From Bacteroidota bacterium (GTDB lineage Bacteria; Bacteroidota; Bacteroidia; JACCXN01), in the NCBI GenBank assembly GCA_013696965.1, contig JACCXN010000091.1:186001-250000 (forward strand): DNA of 64,000 nt, in the 5' to 3' direction. A program made the translations under genes and the position numbers. Of the stretch, positions 49,049 to 57,311 are shown in pieces (the first letter of the stretch is position 1; every line of letters begins with the position of its first letter). Under the pieces are notes generated by a model that had not been told where the DNA came from, ran no database searches, and saw nothing but the letters and a program-made list of their open reading frames with translations.

Positions 49049-49857
49049 TTACTATATTTCTTTTTTACACTATTTGGAATATTATTTCCCTCGTCTGACA
49101 AATCATGTCCGTGATATATAAGTTCACTTGTTTTGATAAAACGAACAAAGACATTGTTTTCCATATCAAAATTATAGTAATGCCCTTCGTGAAAAAATGC
49201 TTTATCTAAAAGTTCTTGAGCTTTTGAAGTATTTCCTTCTCGTTCATTATAACAACTCAAAAACGAAATTTCTCCTCCTGATTTATACATATCGTGTTTG
49301 GGATTGTGTTGAAACTTTATTTGATATTTTTCAAAAAAGTTTATTACCTCTTTGTCTGAGTTATAGTAAAGAGTATCTATTTCTGACTTTTCATTTAGTT
49401 TATTTTCTATTGACAAATTGGTTTGGGTATTATAAAAATGCTTATAAGCTATAAACTTATGTTCAAGTGCATGGTTAAACAAATGAACAACGAGATGGTT
49501 ACTTTCTTCTTTAATTTTTTGATTAAAATGATTCTTAATAATATCGGGAATAGTTGTCAAATCATTTTCTTTTGATTCTTCATATATACTCCATTTATTG
49601 TCAATCAAAAATCGTAATGTTTGTGCACTATAATAGGAAAACCCCATATCATCTATATCAGCAAATGGAAATTCTGTTGCTATTGTTTCAAAAAGTTCAT
49701 TACGTAATAATATGGGCAGTTTTAGTTTTTTTATTTGCTCGAAAACAGTAGGCACAATAATTAATAATTCAAAAAAATAATTTTTGTTACTATTGTAATC
49801 TTCTTTGCTCCAAATAAATGTAGATATATCTATTACTGCAGTAAAACTCATACTCAT
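49045..49857 (-). CDS. Hypothetical protein of the operon
   Basis: This 270-residue protein begins with a hydrophobic strand FTAVIDISTFIW that might open a PIN-like fold, but the rest does not confirm it. The C-terminal region (about residues 185-262: NPKHDMYKSGGEISFLSCYNE, NFDMENNVFVRFIKTSELIYHGHDL) looks like a conserved small domain. I do not recognise the family. ATGA overlaps at both ends couple it to the AAA ATPase and HSP90-like B genes, so it is part of the system. Confidence 0.6.
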   Translation of the reverse strand: MSMSFTAVIDISTFIWSKEDYNSNKNYFFELLIIVPTVFEQIKKLKLPILLRNELFETIATEFPFADIDDMGFSYYSAQTLRFLIDNKWSIYEESKENDLTTIPDIIKNHFNQKIKEESNHLVVHLFNHALEHKFIAYKHFYNTQTNLSIENKLNEKSEIDTLYYNSDKEVINFFEKYQIKFQHNPKHDMYKSGGEISFLSCYNEREGNTSKAQELLDKAFFHEGHYYNFDMENNVFVRFIKTSELIYHGHDLSDEGNNIPNSVKKKYSK

Positions 49858-51287
49858 TTTTTATTTAATCTTTTTTTCATTTGTGCTCTTAAAATTGCCT
49901 TTAATTCACCATCTTGATTTTCAATAAAATCTTCTGGATAAGGAAGTTCAACAATGCCAAAATCATCAATTGTGATATTATTAAACAACACGTCATTTTT
50001 TCCTACTTCAACAAATGTCAATAAAACTTTATCATCCAATTGGTTGCTTGTGTCTTCTGCAATTCGTCTTCTCAACCTCGTTATTAAGTGGTCGCTGTGT
50101 GTTTCTATTACTACTTTTTTGCCTTGTTCTACCAATGAGATTAAAAAATCTGTTAGATTGCTTTGAACTTTTGGGTGTAAGTGTATTTCGGGTTGTTCCA
50201 AAATTAACGTTTCATTTTCTTCAATTCGTAAACCTTCAACTATGATTGGTAAAACTTGGCTAATACCAAAACCAACGTGTTTAATTGTGGATTCTATTCC
50301 GGATAAACTTTTAACATAGATGATGTAAGAGTCAGCTTCTTTCTTCGAATAAATATCAGCACACAATTTAAATCTTTCACAAAGCCAATATTTCACTGCA
50401 TTTAAAAAACTATCTTCAACTTTAACAAAACATACGCTTTCACTTATATCTTCAATTTTAAAAAAAGTTATTGTTTGTTTGGACAACTCGTAGAATGCTT
50501 CAGCCACATTGCCTCCGTCAATTCCAACAGAATTACTTTTACCATACAAAGAATACTCATCTTTTGGAGCCAGGCGAAGTGGCCCAACATAGTTTAGATT
50601 AGCAAAAAAATCCTTGATAACTGTTTTAATTCCATCAAATTTTAAAACCGCTTTACTGGTACTTTCTACATCTTTTTTATTACCCTTTAAATCAATAATT
50701 TCTGTTTTGAATTCCAATTCAACATCAGATGGGAAAAAAGATGAAAAATTTATCTTCCTAACCTTATACTTTCCCTGTTCTTTATATAACTCGTCATTAA
50801 AAACTGCAACATTTGTATTAATTGATAAATCATCATTAATTTCAAATTTAATATTGTGTTCTTGTATTTCAGTGTCATTCGTAATAAACTTTACTTCAAA
50901 AAGCGAAACAGTTATTTTATTATCTCTTAAATCAAATTCTAAAGTAATGTTTAAGTCATAATTATCAAACGCATTATGAATGCTTATCTCAGGAAAATGA
51001 TTGTATTTGGTTAATTCTGATTTATTGAATGTAAAACCAACTTTTAATTTATTACTTTGTTTTTTATCCTTAATGATGTCAAGATAATCACGTACTTTAA
51101 ATAATTTGCCATCAATATTTAAAGCATTGTCTTTATTAATCGTTTCTAATGACTGTTTTAAAAATAGTAATAATTGAATAAAAGACGACTTTCCTGAACT
51201 ATTTGTACCAGACAAAATAGTCAATGGCCGCATCTCATAATTTACTAGTGAACCGATTGACTTAAAATTAAATATTGATAGTTTCAT
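49854..51287 (-). CDS. AAA/ABC-type ATPase with DUF3696-like C-terminus
   Basis: This 477-residue ATPase of the SMC/OLD-like type has Walker A GTNSSGKSS (27-35), signature FGISQVLPI near 340, Walker B TLILEQPEIHLHP (360-372) and the switch region VVIETHSDHLITR (392-404). The C-terminus (DDFGIVELPYPEDF) resembles the DUF3696 motif. Proteins of this type occur in defence islands with nucleases. It is coupled to both neighbours by ATGA overlaps. Confidence 0.85.
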   Translation of the reverse strand: MKLSIFNFKSIGSLVNYEMRPLTILSGTNSSGKSSFIQLLLFLKQSLETINKDNALNIDGKLFKVRDYLDIIKDKKQSNKLKVGFTFNKSELTKYNHFPEISIHNAFDNYDLNITLEFDLRDNKITVSLFEVKFITNDTEIQEHNIKFEINDDLSINTNVAVFNDELYKEQGKYKVRKINFSSFFPSDVELEFKTEIIDLKGNKKDVESTSKAVLKFDGIKTVIKDFFANLNYVGPLRLAPKDEYSLYGKSNSVGIDGGNVAEAFYELSKQTITFFKIEDISESVCFVKVEDSFLNAVKYWLCERFKLCADIYSKKEADSYIIYVKSLSGIESTIKHVGFGISQVLPIIVEGLRIEENETLILEQPEIHLHPKVQSNLTDFLISLVEQGKKVVIETHSDHLITRLRRRIAEDTSNQLDDKVLLTFVEVGKNDVLFNNITIDDFGIVELPYPEDFIENQDGELKAILRAQMKKRLNKK

Positions 51288-52828
51288 TTATATTCTTCTT
51301 CTAATTTTTGAATTAATAATTCTGCGGTTTCTTTGGGCAAAACATTTTTTATTACTCCAAAGATATTACTTAAAAATTTCTTTTGTTCCTTTTTCAACTT
51401 AGAAAGTTTATCAACTCTAAAGACTGGCTTCGTTTCAACATTGGGAACAAAATCAGTCGCAATATCAAATGAAGTATTTGAAGATGCTCGTTCTAATATT
51501 TTATTGATTGGTGTATGTGTGACTCCGTTTTTATTTTTAATGGTTTCAAGTTTTGAACTTGCTTTAATTGCTTCTCCTTTCTTCTTTTCAAGAGTTTCCA
51601 AGAATGCTTTTTTCTCTTTAATGTCAACAAAACCTTCTTTCTCCTTTTGCTTATATTGAGTTATCGTTTCGTTGTAGCTATTAATGGTTTTTACAGCACT
51701 ATTTACTTCTGATGCTGTGTAGCAAAGTTTATGAATTGTTGTGTGAAAGAAAGTTTTTAACTTGTTTTCAAATTCATAATAAGTGTTTGTCTCAGAAAAG
51801 TTATCTCGCCTTGCATTAGGAATTAAATCTTTGTGCAAACCATATACTTCACCAAAAAAGTAAAATTGAAATCTCCTGTCTCTTTGCAATTTGGTTAAAG
51901 TGTCTTCATTACCAATTTGAATATTGGATTTGCGTAATCTAAAACCTCTTGAATAATTTATTTGATTAAGTGATTGATTCTTCTCAGTTATTCCATACCA
52001 ACCCAAAAACAATTTGATATTTTCGCTGTCGTATTCTTTGAAAAATAAAACATCTATAACTTCTCCAATTTTTTTGCGGTTGCTTTGGTCAGTTCCTTCA
52101 TAAATGTATGAGTTGTAGCCTTTGAAAAGCTGGTCAGTATTTATGAATGTCTTGTATTCGTCAATAGTTATTTCTTCCTTTTCGAGTTCATCATAAATCT
52201 TACGAGCATACACAAAAGAATTACTGAACGGTACTGGTGCAACCATTGACAGATAATTTCTGATTTCCTTTACATCCAACAAATCTTTATTAGTTACGCC
52301 AATAAGAGAGACTTTAAAATAGTGTAATTCAGCTTTTTCTTTTACTTTAATAAGTGTTGTTACTTCATCAATTACTGCTGAGGCTTCTTCTTTTTGACTT
52401 CTGTTGTTGATTATGCTTTTCAATTTTGTTGCATCCCAAGTCATTATTGATTTAACCGCTTCTCCTTTAAATGAAGTTTCAAAAACCAGCTTATTACAGT
52501 AGCCTAAACCGCCTAATCTTCCAATGCCTCTGAAGCCTTTATCTACACCTCTTTGTTTAGTTGATTGAGCAATATTTTTTAAGATTTCTACAACCTTGTT
52601 TTCTTCAATACCTGTTGCATCATCTTCTACGGAAATTATTTTTTTGTCTGCATCAATTGAAATGTGAATTTCTCCTTCATTAACTAATCCTTGTTGTCTT
52701 GCCTTATCTATTTGATCGGCAGCATTTTGAATATACTCTCGATAAATAAACCTTGAATCATCATACATTCCAATTGTAAGTGATTCAATAACATCTTTAC
52801 CAATAATTGTTTTATTGAATTTATCCAT
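51284..52828 (-). CDS. HSP90-like GHKL ATPase A
   Basis: This 514-residue protein has the N-box REYIQNAADQI (E31, N35), a D70-A-T-G motif and the GFRGIGRLGGLGYC lid (98-111). It shares most of its first 110 residues with gene B of the operon, so the two arose by duplication. The C-terminal half is unassigned. It overlaps the HerA-like gene by 8 bases and the AAA gene by an ATGA. Confidence 0.85.
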   Translation of the reverse strand: MDKFNKTIIGKDVIESLTIGMYDDSRFIYREYIQNAADQIDKARQQGLVNEGEIHISIDADKKIISVEDDATGIEENKVVEILKNIAQSTKQRGVDKGFRGIGRLGGLGYCNKLVFETSFKGEAVKSIMTWDATKLKSIINNRSQKEEASAVIDEVTTLIKVKEKAELHYFKVSLIGVTNKDLLDVKEIRNYLSMVAPVPFSNSFVYARKIYDELEKEEITIDEYKTFINTDQLFKGYNSYIYEGTDQSNRKKIGEVIDVLFFKEYDSENIKLFLGWYGITEKNQSLNQINYSRGFRLRKSNIQIGNEDTLTKLQRDRRFQFYFFGEVYGLHKDLIPNARRDNFSETNTYYEFENKLKTFFHTTIHKLCYTASEVNSAVKTINSYNETITQYKQKEKEGFVDIKEKKAFLETLEKKKGEAIKASSKLETIKNKNGVTHTPINKILERASSNTSFDIATDFVPNVETKPVFRVDKLSKLKKEQKKFLSNIFGVIKNVLPKETAELLIQKLEEEYK

Positions 52829-54479
52829 TTTTATACTGTTTGTAAAGTGGTCTTGGAAACTTAATATTCAATAATGACCTGAATATAGGATTTTGTAAAA
52901 TATATTCACCTTGCTTCAATCTTGTTAACATTGATTTGTAAACTGGGGGTACGAATTTATAATCCGGTTTTGAAATTTCTATTGCATTCGTTCTTCCATA
53001 TGCGTGAGTTGCACAATTCCCTTTAACACGGTCGTGTATATCACTTTTGAATTGCTCTGCTGCAAACAAAATAATTCCCAAAGAGCGTCCTCTTTCTGTT
53101 ATGTCCAACAATTGTCTTAAAATCGGTGAATTTTTTGGCACATCCTTACTTCCGTATTTGTTCAGCTCGTCAATAAATATTACAATTTTAGAAGGAATTT
53201 CAGCTTCTTCTCTGTCTGTAATTTGTCCAAGTTTTAAATCGTATATTGCTCTCATAACATCACCAAACACAAAGCCTTGTGCTTCTTCATCAAGTTTGGC
53301 AATGTCAATAACGTGAATATCGTTTTTCTTAATTTGCTTTATAGATTCATGTAAACGAACTTCTGTTCCATCGTTTTTAAGCGAGTTTGAGAAGAATAAA
53401 TTTCGCTCTAAAGCTTTTCTAAAAAGGCGATAAAATTTTCTCCAACTCAAGACCGAAATAGTTTTGTCTTTTCCTGTATCTCCTTTTTCTTGGTGCTTTT
53501 TTATTTCTTCTTTTAGATCTTCCCAATTCGTAATTCCATTGAAATGCCCCTCACCTGAGGTTATGTAATTTACAATTGATTCCATTGATTGTGTTGGGTC
53601 ATCAATGTTTGAAAAAAGCAAATCTAAACTCTCTTTATCTTCTTCAAATAGATATTTGTATTGAAATGCCTTTTTGAGTTTCTTCTGACTTTCAACATCC
53701 TTTACATCAGCGTATGTGGTGGATTTAGTATCTTTAGAAAATGGATAGAAATATTTTACATTTTTAAAAGGGGTGGTTTCAATTTCTAAATCTTTATAAA
53801 TTTTTTTGTCCTCTTTTGTTAGTTCATCATTACTTTCATCAATAGCTAATAAATCCCTGCCTTTTACATTAAGCAAAACGAAAGCAACGCTTTCATTCGG
53901 GTCATTTTTAATGTATTGTTCTTGTATAGCTTTTAATAAGAACATAGCATACGAAGTTTTTGAAGCTAATCCTGAAATTCCTGAAATATTTAGATGTGCT
54001 CCTTCGGGGCCAATTAAAAAATGTGAATTGAAATGAACAGGAACTGTTATTTTATCTTCGTCCTCATACATTTCGATTACACCACAAGGCAAAGGATTTT
54101 TAATTCCTTTTAAGCCTAAAGCCATTTTTACATCTTCTTCATTAGCGAGCGAAACTGTATATCCGTCTAATACTGGGGTATAAATATTTTCAGAATTGGC
54201 TACAACTTTAGCTTTTACATAGTTCATTCCTATTCTCTGTGTGTAGCTTTTTGATTCAACTTCTCCAAAATCGCTAGAAATGTATCCTGCTAAAAAACTT
54301 GCTGCATCAGTTAAATGGGATATTTCTTCCACAACACCAAAGGTTACAGAGTTTTTTATATGTTCTACTTTTACAACATCAAATGGTTTTATAATTAGGT
54401 GTTTGTCTGTCCAAAAGAAAAATTCATCTACTGTTGTAGGAACTTTTTCAGTGGCAATAATTTTTCCTATTTTTTTCAT
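52821..54479 (-). CDS. HerA-like ATPase
   Basis: The protein is 552 residues from the ATG at 54479 (MKKIGKIIATEKVPTTVDEFFFW), which matches the HAS-barrel-type opening of HerA. The TAATG overlap with the NurA-like stop supports this start over the upstream frame at 54569. Walker A is a degenerate ISGISGLASKTS (165-176), where Ser replaces the second Gly of the canonical GSGKS. Walker B is IVIFIDEL (432-439), followed by the arginine-containing ITERGRSLGI. HerA proteins pump or translocate DNA and pair with NurA nuclease, which precedes it here. Confidence 0.8.
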   Translation of the reverse strand: MKKIGKIIATEKVPTTVDEFFFWTDKHLIIKPFDVVKVEHIKNSVTFGVVEEISHLTDAASFLAGYISSDFGEVESKSYTQRIGMNYVKAKVVANSENIYTPVLDGYTVSLANEEDVKMALGLKGIKNPLPCGVIEMYEDEDKITVPVHFNSHFLIGPEGAHLNISGISGLASKTSYAMFLLKAIQEQYIKNDPNESVAFVLLNVKGRDLLAIDESNDELTKEDKKIYKDLEIETTPFKNVKYFYPFSKDTKSTTYADVKDVESQKKLKKAFQYKYLFEEDKESLDLLFSNIDDPTQSMESIVNYITSGEGHFNGITNWEDLKEEIKKHQEKGDTGKDKTISVLSWRKFYRLFRKALERNLFFSNSLKNDGTEVRLHESIKQIKKNDIHVIDIAKLDEEAQGFVFGDVMRAIYDLKLGQITDREEAEIPSKIVIFIDELNKYGSKDVPKNSPILRQLLDITERGRSLGIILFAAEQFKSDIHDRVKGNCATHAYGRTNAIEISKPDYKFVPPVYKSMLTRLKQGEYILQNPIFRSLLNIKFPRPLYKQYKNG

Positions 54480-55645
54480 TAAAATAAATTTAAAAAATTG
54501 ATGTCGCTTAAATACTTGCTTTTTATGAAACTCTCTGTTAAGTGTATGGGATAAAGGTGGTTCGCCCATCTTGCATCTTTACCGTAACATACTGGATTTC
54601 TTTCGTTGATGATGTTTGCTGTTATCAAATCAATTTCTTGACTGTCTAATCCGTTTTCAATTTCTTCGTCAGTGATTAATATTTTTTCAATTTTAACCAC
54701 ACCTGAAAATGGGCTAAATGTGTGTTCGGATTTTCGAATTCTAACATACCAAACTGCAAAAAACACATTCCCAACTCTTTCGCTTTTGTATTTATATGCA
54801 GGCGTTCTGTGATAAATTGGCAAAATAGCAATTTTATCAGCGTTGCTCTTGTTATTTTTATCCCTACATAATTCTGGGTCAAACATTTTTGATACACCAA
54901 TAACACATTTGTAATGACTTTTAAACTTAGAAAGTTCTTTAAAGTTTGAACTTCTTGCTGGTGCATACTGTAATGAACCGTCTTTTATTAAATATCGGTC
55001 TGGGTTTATTAAATTCTTTGTACTTAGATGTGCAACAATTTTCTTTTCAGTATCTATCATTTCATCTTGAATTGTTGCAATTCCTAATTGTTCGTATTTG
55101 AGACCACCTTCTTGCTTTTTTGAATCGTAGGAAAGAATTTTTGAAAAACTTACCTGTGTTTTTTCAATTCGTTTTGTTTTGTTGATTTTGCCAGCCAAAG
55201 CATTAAAAAACAAGGTGGCATCGCCACCATTTGGGTTTGCTCCTTTTGGCAAAGACAAAACAAGGCTGTGTTGAAATTCAGCACATTTGAATTGGCTTGG
55301 GTTATTCCTTTCACAGCATGCAACACCAATCTGCCCTGCAATAATTGGATAAACATTTCTGTTTATTTCAATGTCGTCAACTTTGTAAGTTCTTCTTGAA
55401 CCATCTAAGAAAAAATGAAATAGTGGGTCATGGTTTATTATTTTGTCAGCAAGTGTTTTTAAACTTTTAGAGGTGTTGAGGTTCGTGTCGGTTTCGCCAA
55501 ATTCTTTTAATACTACCGATATTTCCTTTTCTTTCGAGTCAAAGTCAAGCGTCGGAACTCTGATTTCATCGTCAGCACAGTAGCGAAAAGATGTATAACA
55601 CTTTCCATTTGTCTCATTTGCAACTATGTCTAATACCTTATCCAC
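54479..55645 (-). CDS. NurA-like nuclease
   Basis: This 388-residue protein has the two acidic motifs expected of NurA: FLDGSRRTY (D81) and LIKDGSLQY (D222). The C-terminal WANHLYPIHLTESFIKS resembles the NurA tail. It is placed directly before a HerA-like ATPase with which it overlaps by one base, the usual partnership. It is the first gene of the operon. The NurA call is inferred from motif order and partner; an isolated search could place it in a related nuclease family. Confidence 0.7.
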   Translation of the reverse strand: MDKVLDIVANETNGKCYTSFRYCADDEIRVPTLDFDSKEKEISVVLKEFGETDTNLNTSKSLKTLADKIINHDPLFHFFLDGSRRTYKVDDIEINRNVYPIIAGQIGVACCERNNPSQFKCAEFQHSLVLSLPKGANPNGGDATLFFNALAGKINKTKRIEKTQVSFSKILSYDSKKQEGGLKYEQLGIATIQDEMIDTEKKIVAHLSTKNLINPDRYLIKDGSLQYAPARSSNFKELSKFKSHYKCVIGVSKMFDPELCRDKNNKSNADKIAILPIYHRTPAYKYKSERVGNVFFAVWYVRIRKSEHTFSPFSGVVKIEKILITDEEIENGLDSQEIDLITANIINERNPVCYGKDARWANHLYPIHLTESFIKSKYLSDINFLNLF

Positions 55646-55652
55646 TTAAATG

Positions 55653-55675
55653 TTTGAAATTAAGTTTCAAATATA
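55653..55675 (-). promoter_or_regulatory. Operon promoter/operator candidate
   Basis: The inverted repeat TTTGAAA-TTAAG-TTTCAAA covers 55653-55671 and starts 8 bases upstream of the NurA-like start codon. On the minus strand TATATTTG (55675-55668) fits a -7 box and overlaps the palindrome. I see no matching -33 TTTG. A bound repressor would block the promoter. Confidence 0.45.
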
Positions 55676-56063
55676 TGAATTAGAACCCGAAGTACCCTAT
55701 TTGTATTATTAATAAAGCATATTTCAGTAGATTAAAAGGCTTCCGAAGGATGAGCAAAATAAATTATGCCAGACAAGGGCTGCACAGTAGAGCCAGAGTT
55801 AGGGACAATGATAAACTTTCTGAATTTAAAATGAGTGAATGTCTGAGGAATAAAAATAGGTAAATATGCACGGGCTAATCCAGTTGAATAAGTTCGCAAC
55901 TTTTGGTTTCATTAGAACAATTTCAAGCTCATTTAATTTGTAAAACCCCAAATTCAATAAAAATCCCGGCATAATTAAAATGAACTTTTGAGGCGGATGG
56001 TTTTATTTTTACCTATTTAAGCAGTTATGCAACGGTAACCCCTGTTAGTTGCTGAAAAATCAA

Positions 56064-56083
56064 GTTTCCCCTTTTTTTCCCCT
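56064..56083 (+). repeat. Paired TTTCCCCT motifs near attR
   Basis: TTTCCCCT occurs at 56065-56072 and 56076-56083, 72 bases before the attR core. The pair has the same orientation as those near attL and near the internal site. Confidence 0.4.
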
Positions 56084-56136
56084 ATCATGATTTTTTTACC
56101 GCAAGAATTCAACAGTAACAAGGGCTAAAGCGGTTC

Positions 56137-56159
56137 GGTTCGAGTCCAAGAGAAGGAGC
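56137..56159 (+). repeat. attR, remnant of the tRNA-Asn 3' end
   Basis: This 23-base copy reads GGTTCGAGTCCAAGAGAAGG then AGC and differs from attL only at positions 9 and 18. It marks the right junction of the island. No complete tRNA is present here. Confidence 0.85.
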
Positions 56160-56164
56160 TTACA

Positions 56165-56199
56165 AAAAAAAGGGTTGCAGAAATGCAGCCCTTTTTTTT
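56165..56199 (+). terminator. Original tRNA-Asn terminator
   Basis: The stem AGGGTTGCA/TGCAGCCCT (56171-56179 with 56184-56192) with a GAAA loop is followed by TTTTTTT. It comes directly after the attR remnant, so before integration it probably ended the tRNA transcript. The A-run on its left also suits the minus strand. Confidence 0.8.
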
Positions 56200-56217
56200 A
56201 TGTTTTATCTCTGCATT

Positions 56218-56448
56218 TTATATTCTTCGACTTCCAATATTTATTTTTATTCCACTTCTCCATAATATTCCATACTGATAAGACATATTAACATCGACTA
56301 CAACATCAAAGAAAAAAGGAGTTGAATAAAAACATTGTGGATTGGCAACTACATTAATATGACGTTCTGAATATTTTACATCATTAAGTGTTTGACCAGA
56401 TAGTTGTATTGATAAAAATAAAAAAATGGCAATCAATATATGCTTCAT
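56218..56448 (-). CDS. Small secreted hypothetical protein
   Basis: The protein is 76 residues from the ATG at 56448 (MKHILIAIFLFLSIQLSGQ), which is a clean signal peptide; a start at 56466 adds six residues before it. The mature part of about 57 residues has no known domain. The gene starts 24 bases after the stop of the next secreted protein gene on the same strand, so the two are probably co-transcribed. Confidence 0.5.
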   Translation of the reverse strand: MKHILIAIFLFLSIQLSGQTLNDVKYSERHINVVANPQCFYSTPFFFDVVVDVNMSYQYGILWRSGIKINIGSRRI

Positions 56449-56472
56449 AATTTCTGGTTTTTTCAATATTTA

Positions 56473-57309
56473 CTATTTAAATTCCTCATTAAAAAACAGT
56501 TTTAAATCTTCTATTTTATCTTCCACATATTTATGATATTCATAATTACTCATATCCATCTTAAATGCTTGAGAACAATACTTATCGTCCCTTAAATGCT
56601 TATTTTTATAGGCAAAAATTCCCCTGTAAATGTTTTTATCCAGGAGAAATAAACTTTCTTCCCCTATTCCATATTCTTTTATATGGTAAGATTTGGAAAT
56701 AATGCCACAATCTTCACAGCAGCCTGCAGCATAGCCATCAAGATCATAAATCAATATTTTATCCCCTATATTAATATCAAAATAGGCATGAACTACATCC
56801 ATCACTTCAATTACATATTCTGTTTTAAAAAAAAGGCAACGTTCATCATTAGGCTTACGTTTATTTATCACCCTTCCAAGTATCACCCCATCTGATGTAA
56901 TTGCATTGGTTAAAACAGAATAGTCCAGGGAAAGATATTTGAAATTAACGTCTCGGGCTAATTTTTCCATCCAAACTGAGTCAACATAGCCCTGAATAAA
57001 CGGCATAAAGTTGTAATCCCAGGATTTATAAGTTGATGATCCGGTTTGATGCCTTATTTTATGAAATTTATCAGAATAACGTTTCATTTCCATGCTGTCT
57101 TCCTTAGTTATTACAGGAAAAGCCGTATCTGAAAAATAATTGTAATAATTGCAGTCAAAATAATTGTTGTTATTTGTGGTATCCATCTTCCATTCAGCAG
57201 CAGGATAATCACTCGCAGAAACAAAACCTTTACCATTTGGTATCCAGTTTTGTCCAATTCCATGTGTAATAAATAGAAAAAAAAGTAAAAAAGTAAATCT
57301 ATTTTTCAT
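56473..57309 (-). CDS. Secreted hypothetical protein
   Basis: This 278-residue protein has a signal peptide ending near HGIGQ. The mature part contains a cysteine motif CCEDCG near residue 195 and is rich in Tyr, Asp and Lys. I recognise no family. The 5' side is formed by tandem copies of a dispersed repeat that begin two bases before its start codon. The strong signal peptide supports expression. Confidence 0.6.
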   Translation of the reverse strand: MKNRFTFLLFFLFITHGIGQNWIPNGKGFVSASDYPAAEWKMDTTNNNNYFDCNYYNYFSDTAFPVITKEDSMEMKRYSDKFHKIRHQTGSSTYKSWDYNFMPFIQGYVDSVWMEKLARDVNFKYLSLDYSVLTNAITSDGVILGRVINKRKPNDERCLFFKTEYVIEVMDVVHAYFDINIGDKILIYDLDGYAAGCCEDCGIISKSYHIKEYGIGEESLFLLDKNIYRGIFAYKNKHLRDDKYCSQAFKMDMSNYEYHKYVEDKIEDLKLFFNEEFK

Positions 57310-57311
57310 CC

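Larger units (their letters stand above)
36740..56159. mobile_element. Integrated genomic island in tRNA-Asn (about 19.4 kb)
   Basis: The island is bounded by a 23-bp imperfect direct repeat of the tRNA 3' end. It carries a tyrosine recombinase about 1.5 kb from attL, an excisionase-like HTH gene, a replication-type DUF3987 protein, several small unknown genes, and a seven-gene run of ATPases, nuclease-like and radical SAM genes. No conjugation genes are visible, so it is probably a mobilisable or satellite-type island. A degraded att-like site near 44.5 kb suggests it is a fusion of two elements. Confidence 0.85.
55646..56217. other. Right end of island, non-coding with attR
   Basis: This 572-base stretch lies upstream of the operon and continues past attR to the next gene. 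It contains an operator-like palindrome, the TTTCCCCT pair, attR and a terminator. The only ORF is a 37-codon frame at 55750-55863 that I do not support. Confidence 0.6.

Noticed and set aside
55750-55863. A 37-codon plus-strand ORF (MSKINYARQGLHSRARV...) at the right end of the island
   Set aside because: It is short, has no recognisable domain or promoter, and could be chance; a remnant of a lost gene is possible but cannot be supported.
36740-56159. Interpretation of the island as a prophage or conjugative transposon
   Set aside because: No capsid, portal, terminase, tail, relaxase or Tra-type genes are visible; only integrase, excisionase-like and replication-type genes are found.
56101-56160. 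A second tRNA gene at the right island end
   Set aside because: Only the T-arm and acceptor 3' part are present; the D-arm and anticodon arm are missing, so it is an att remnant.
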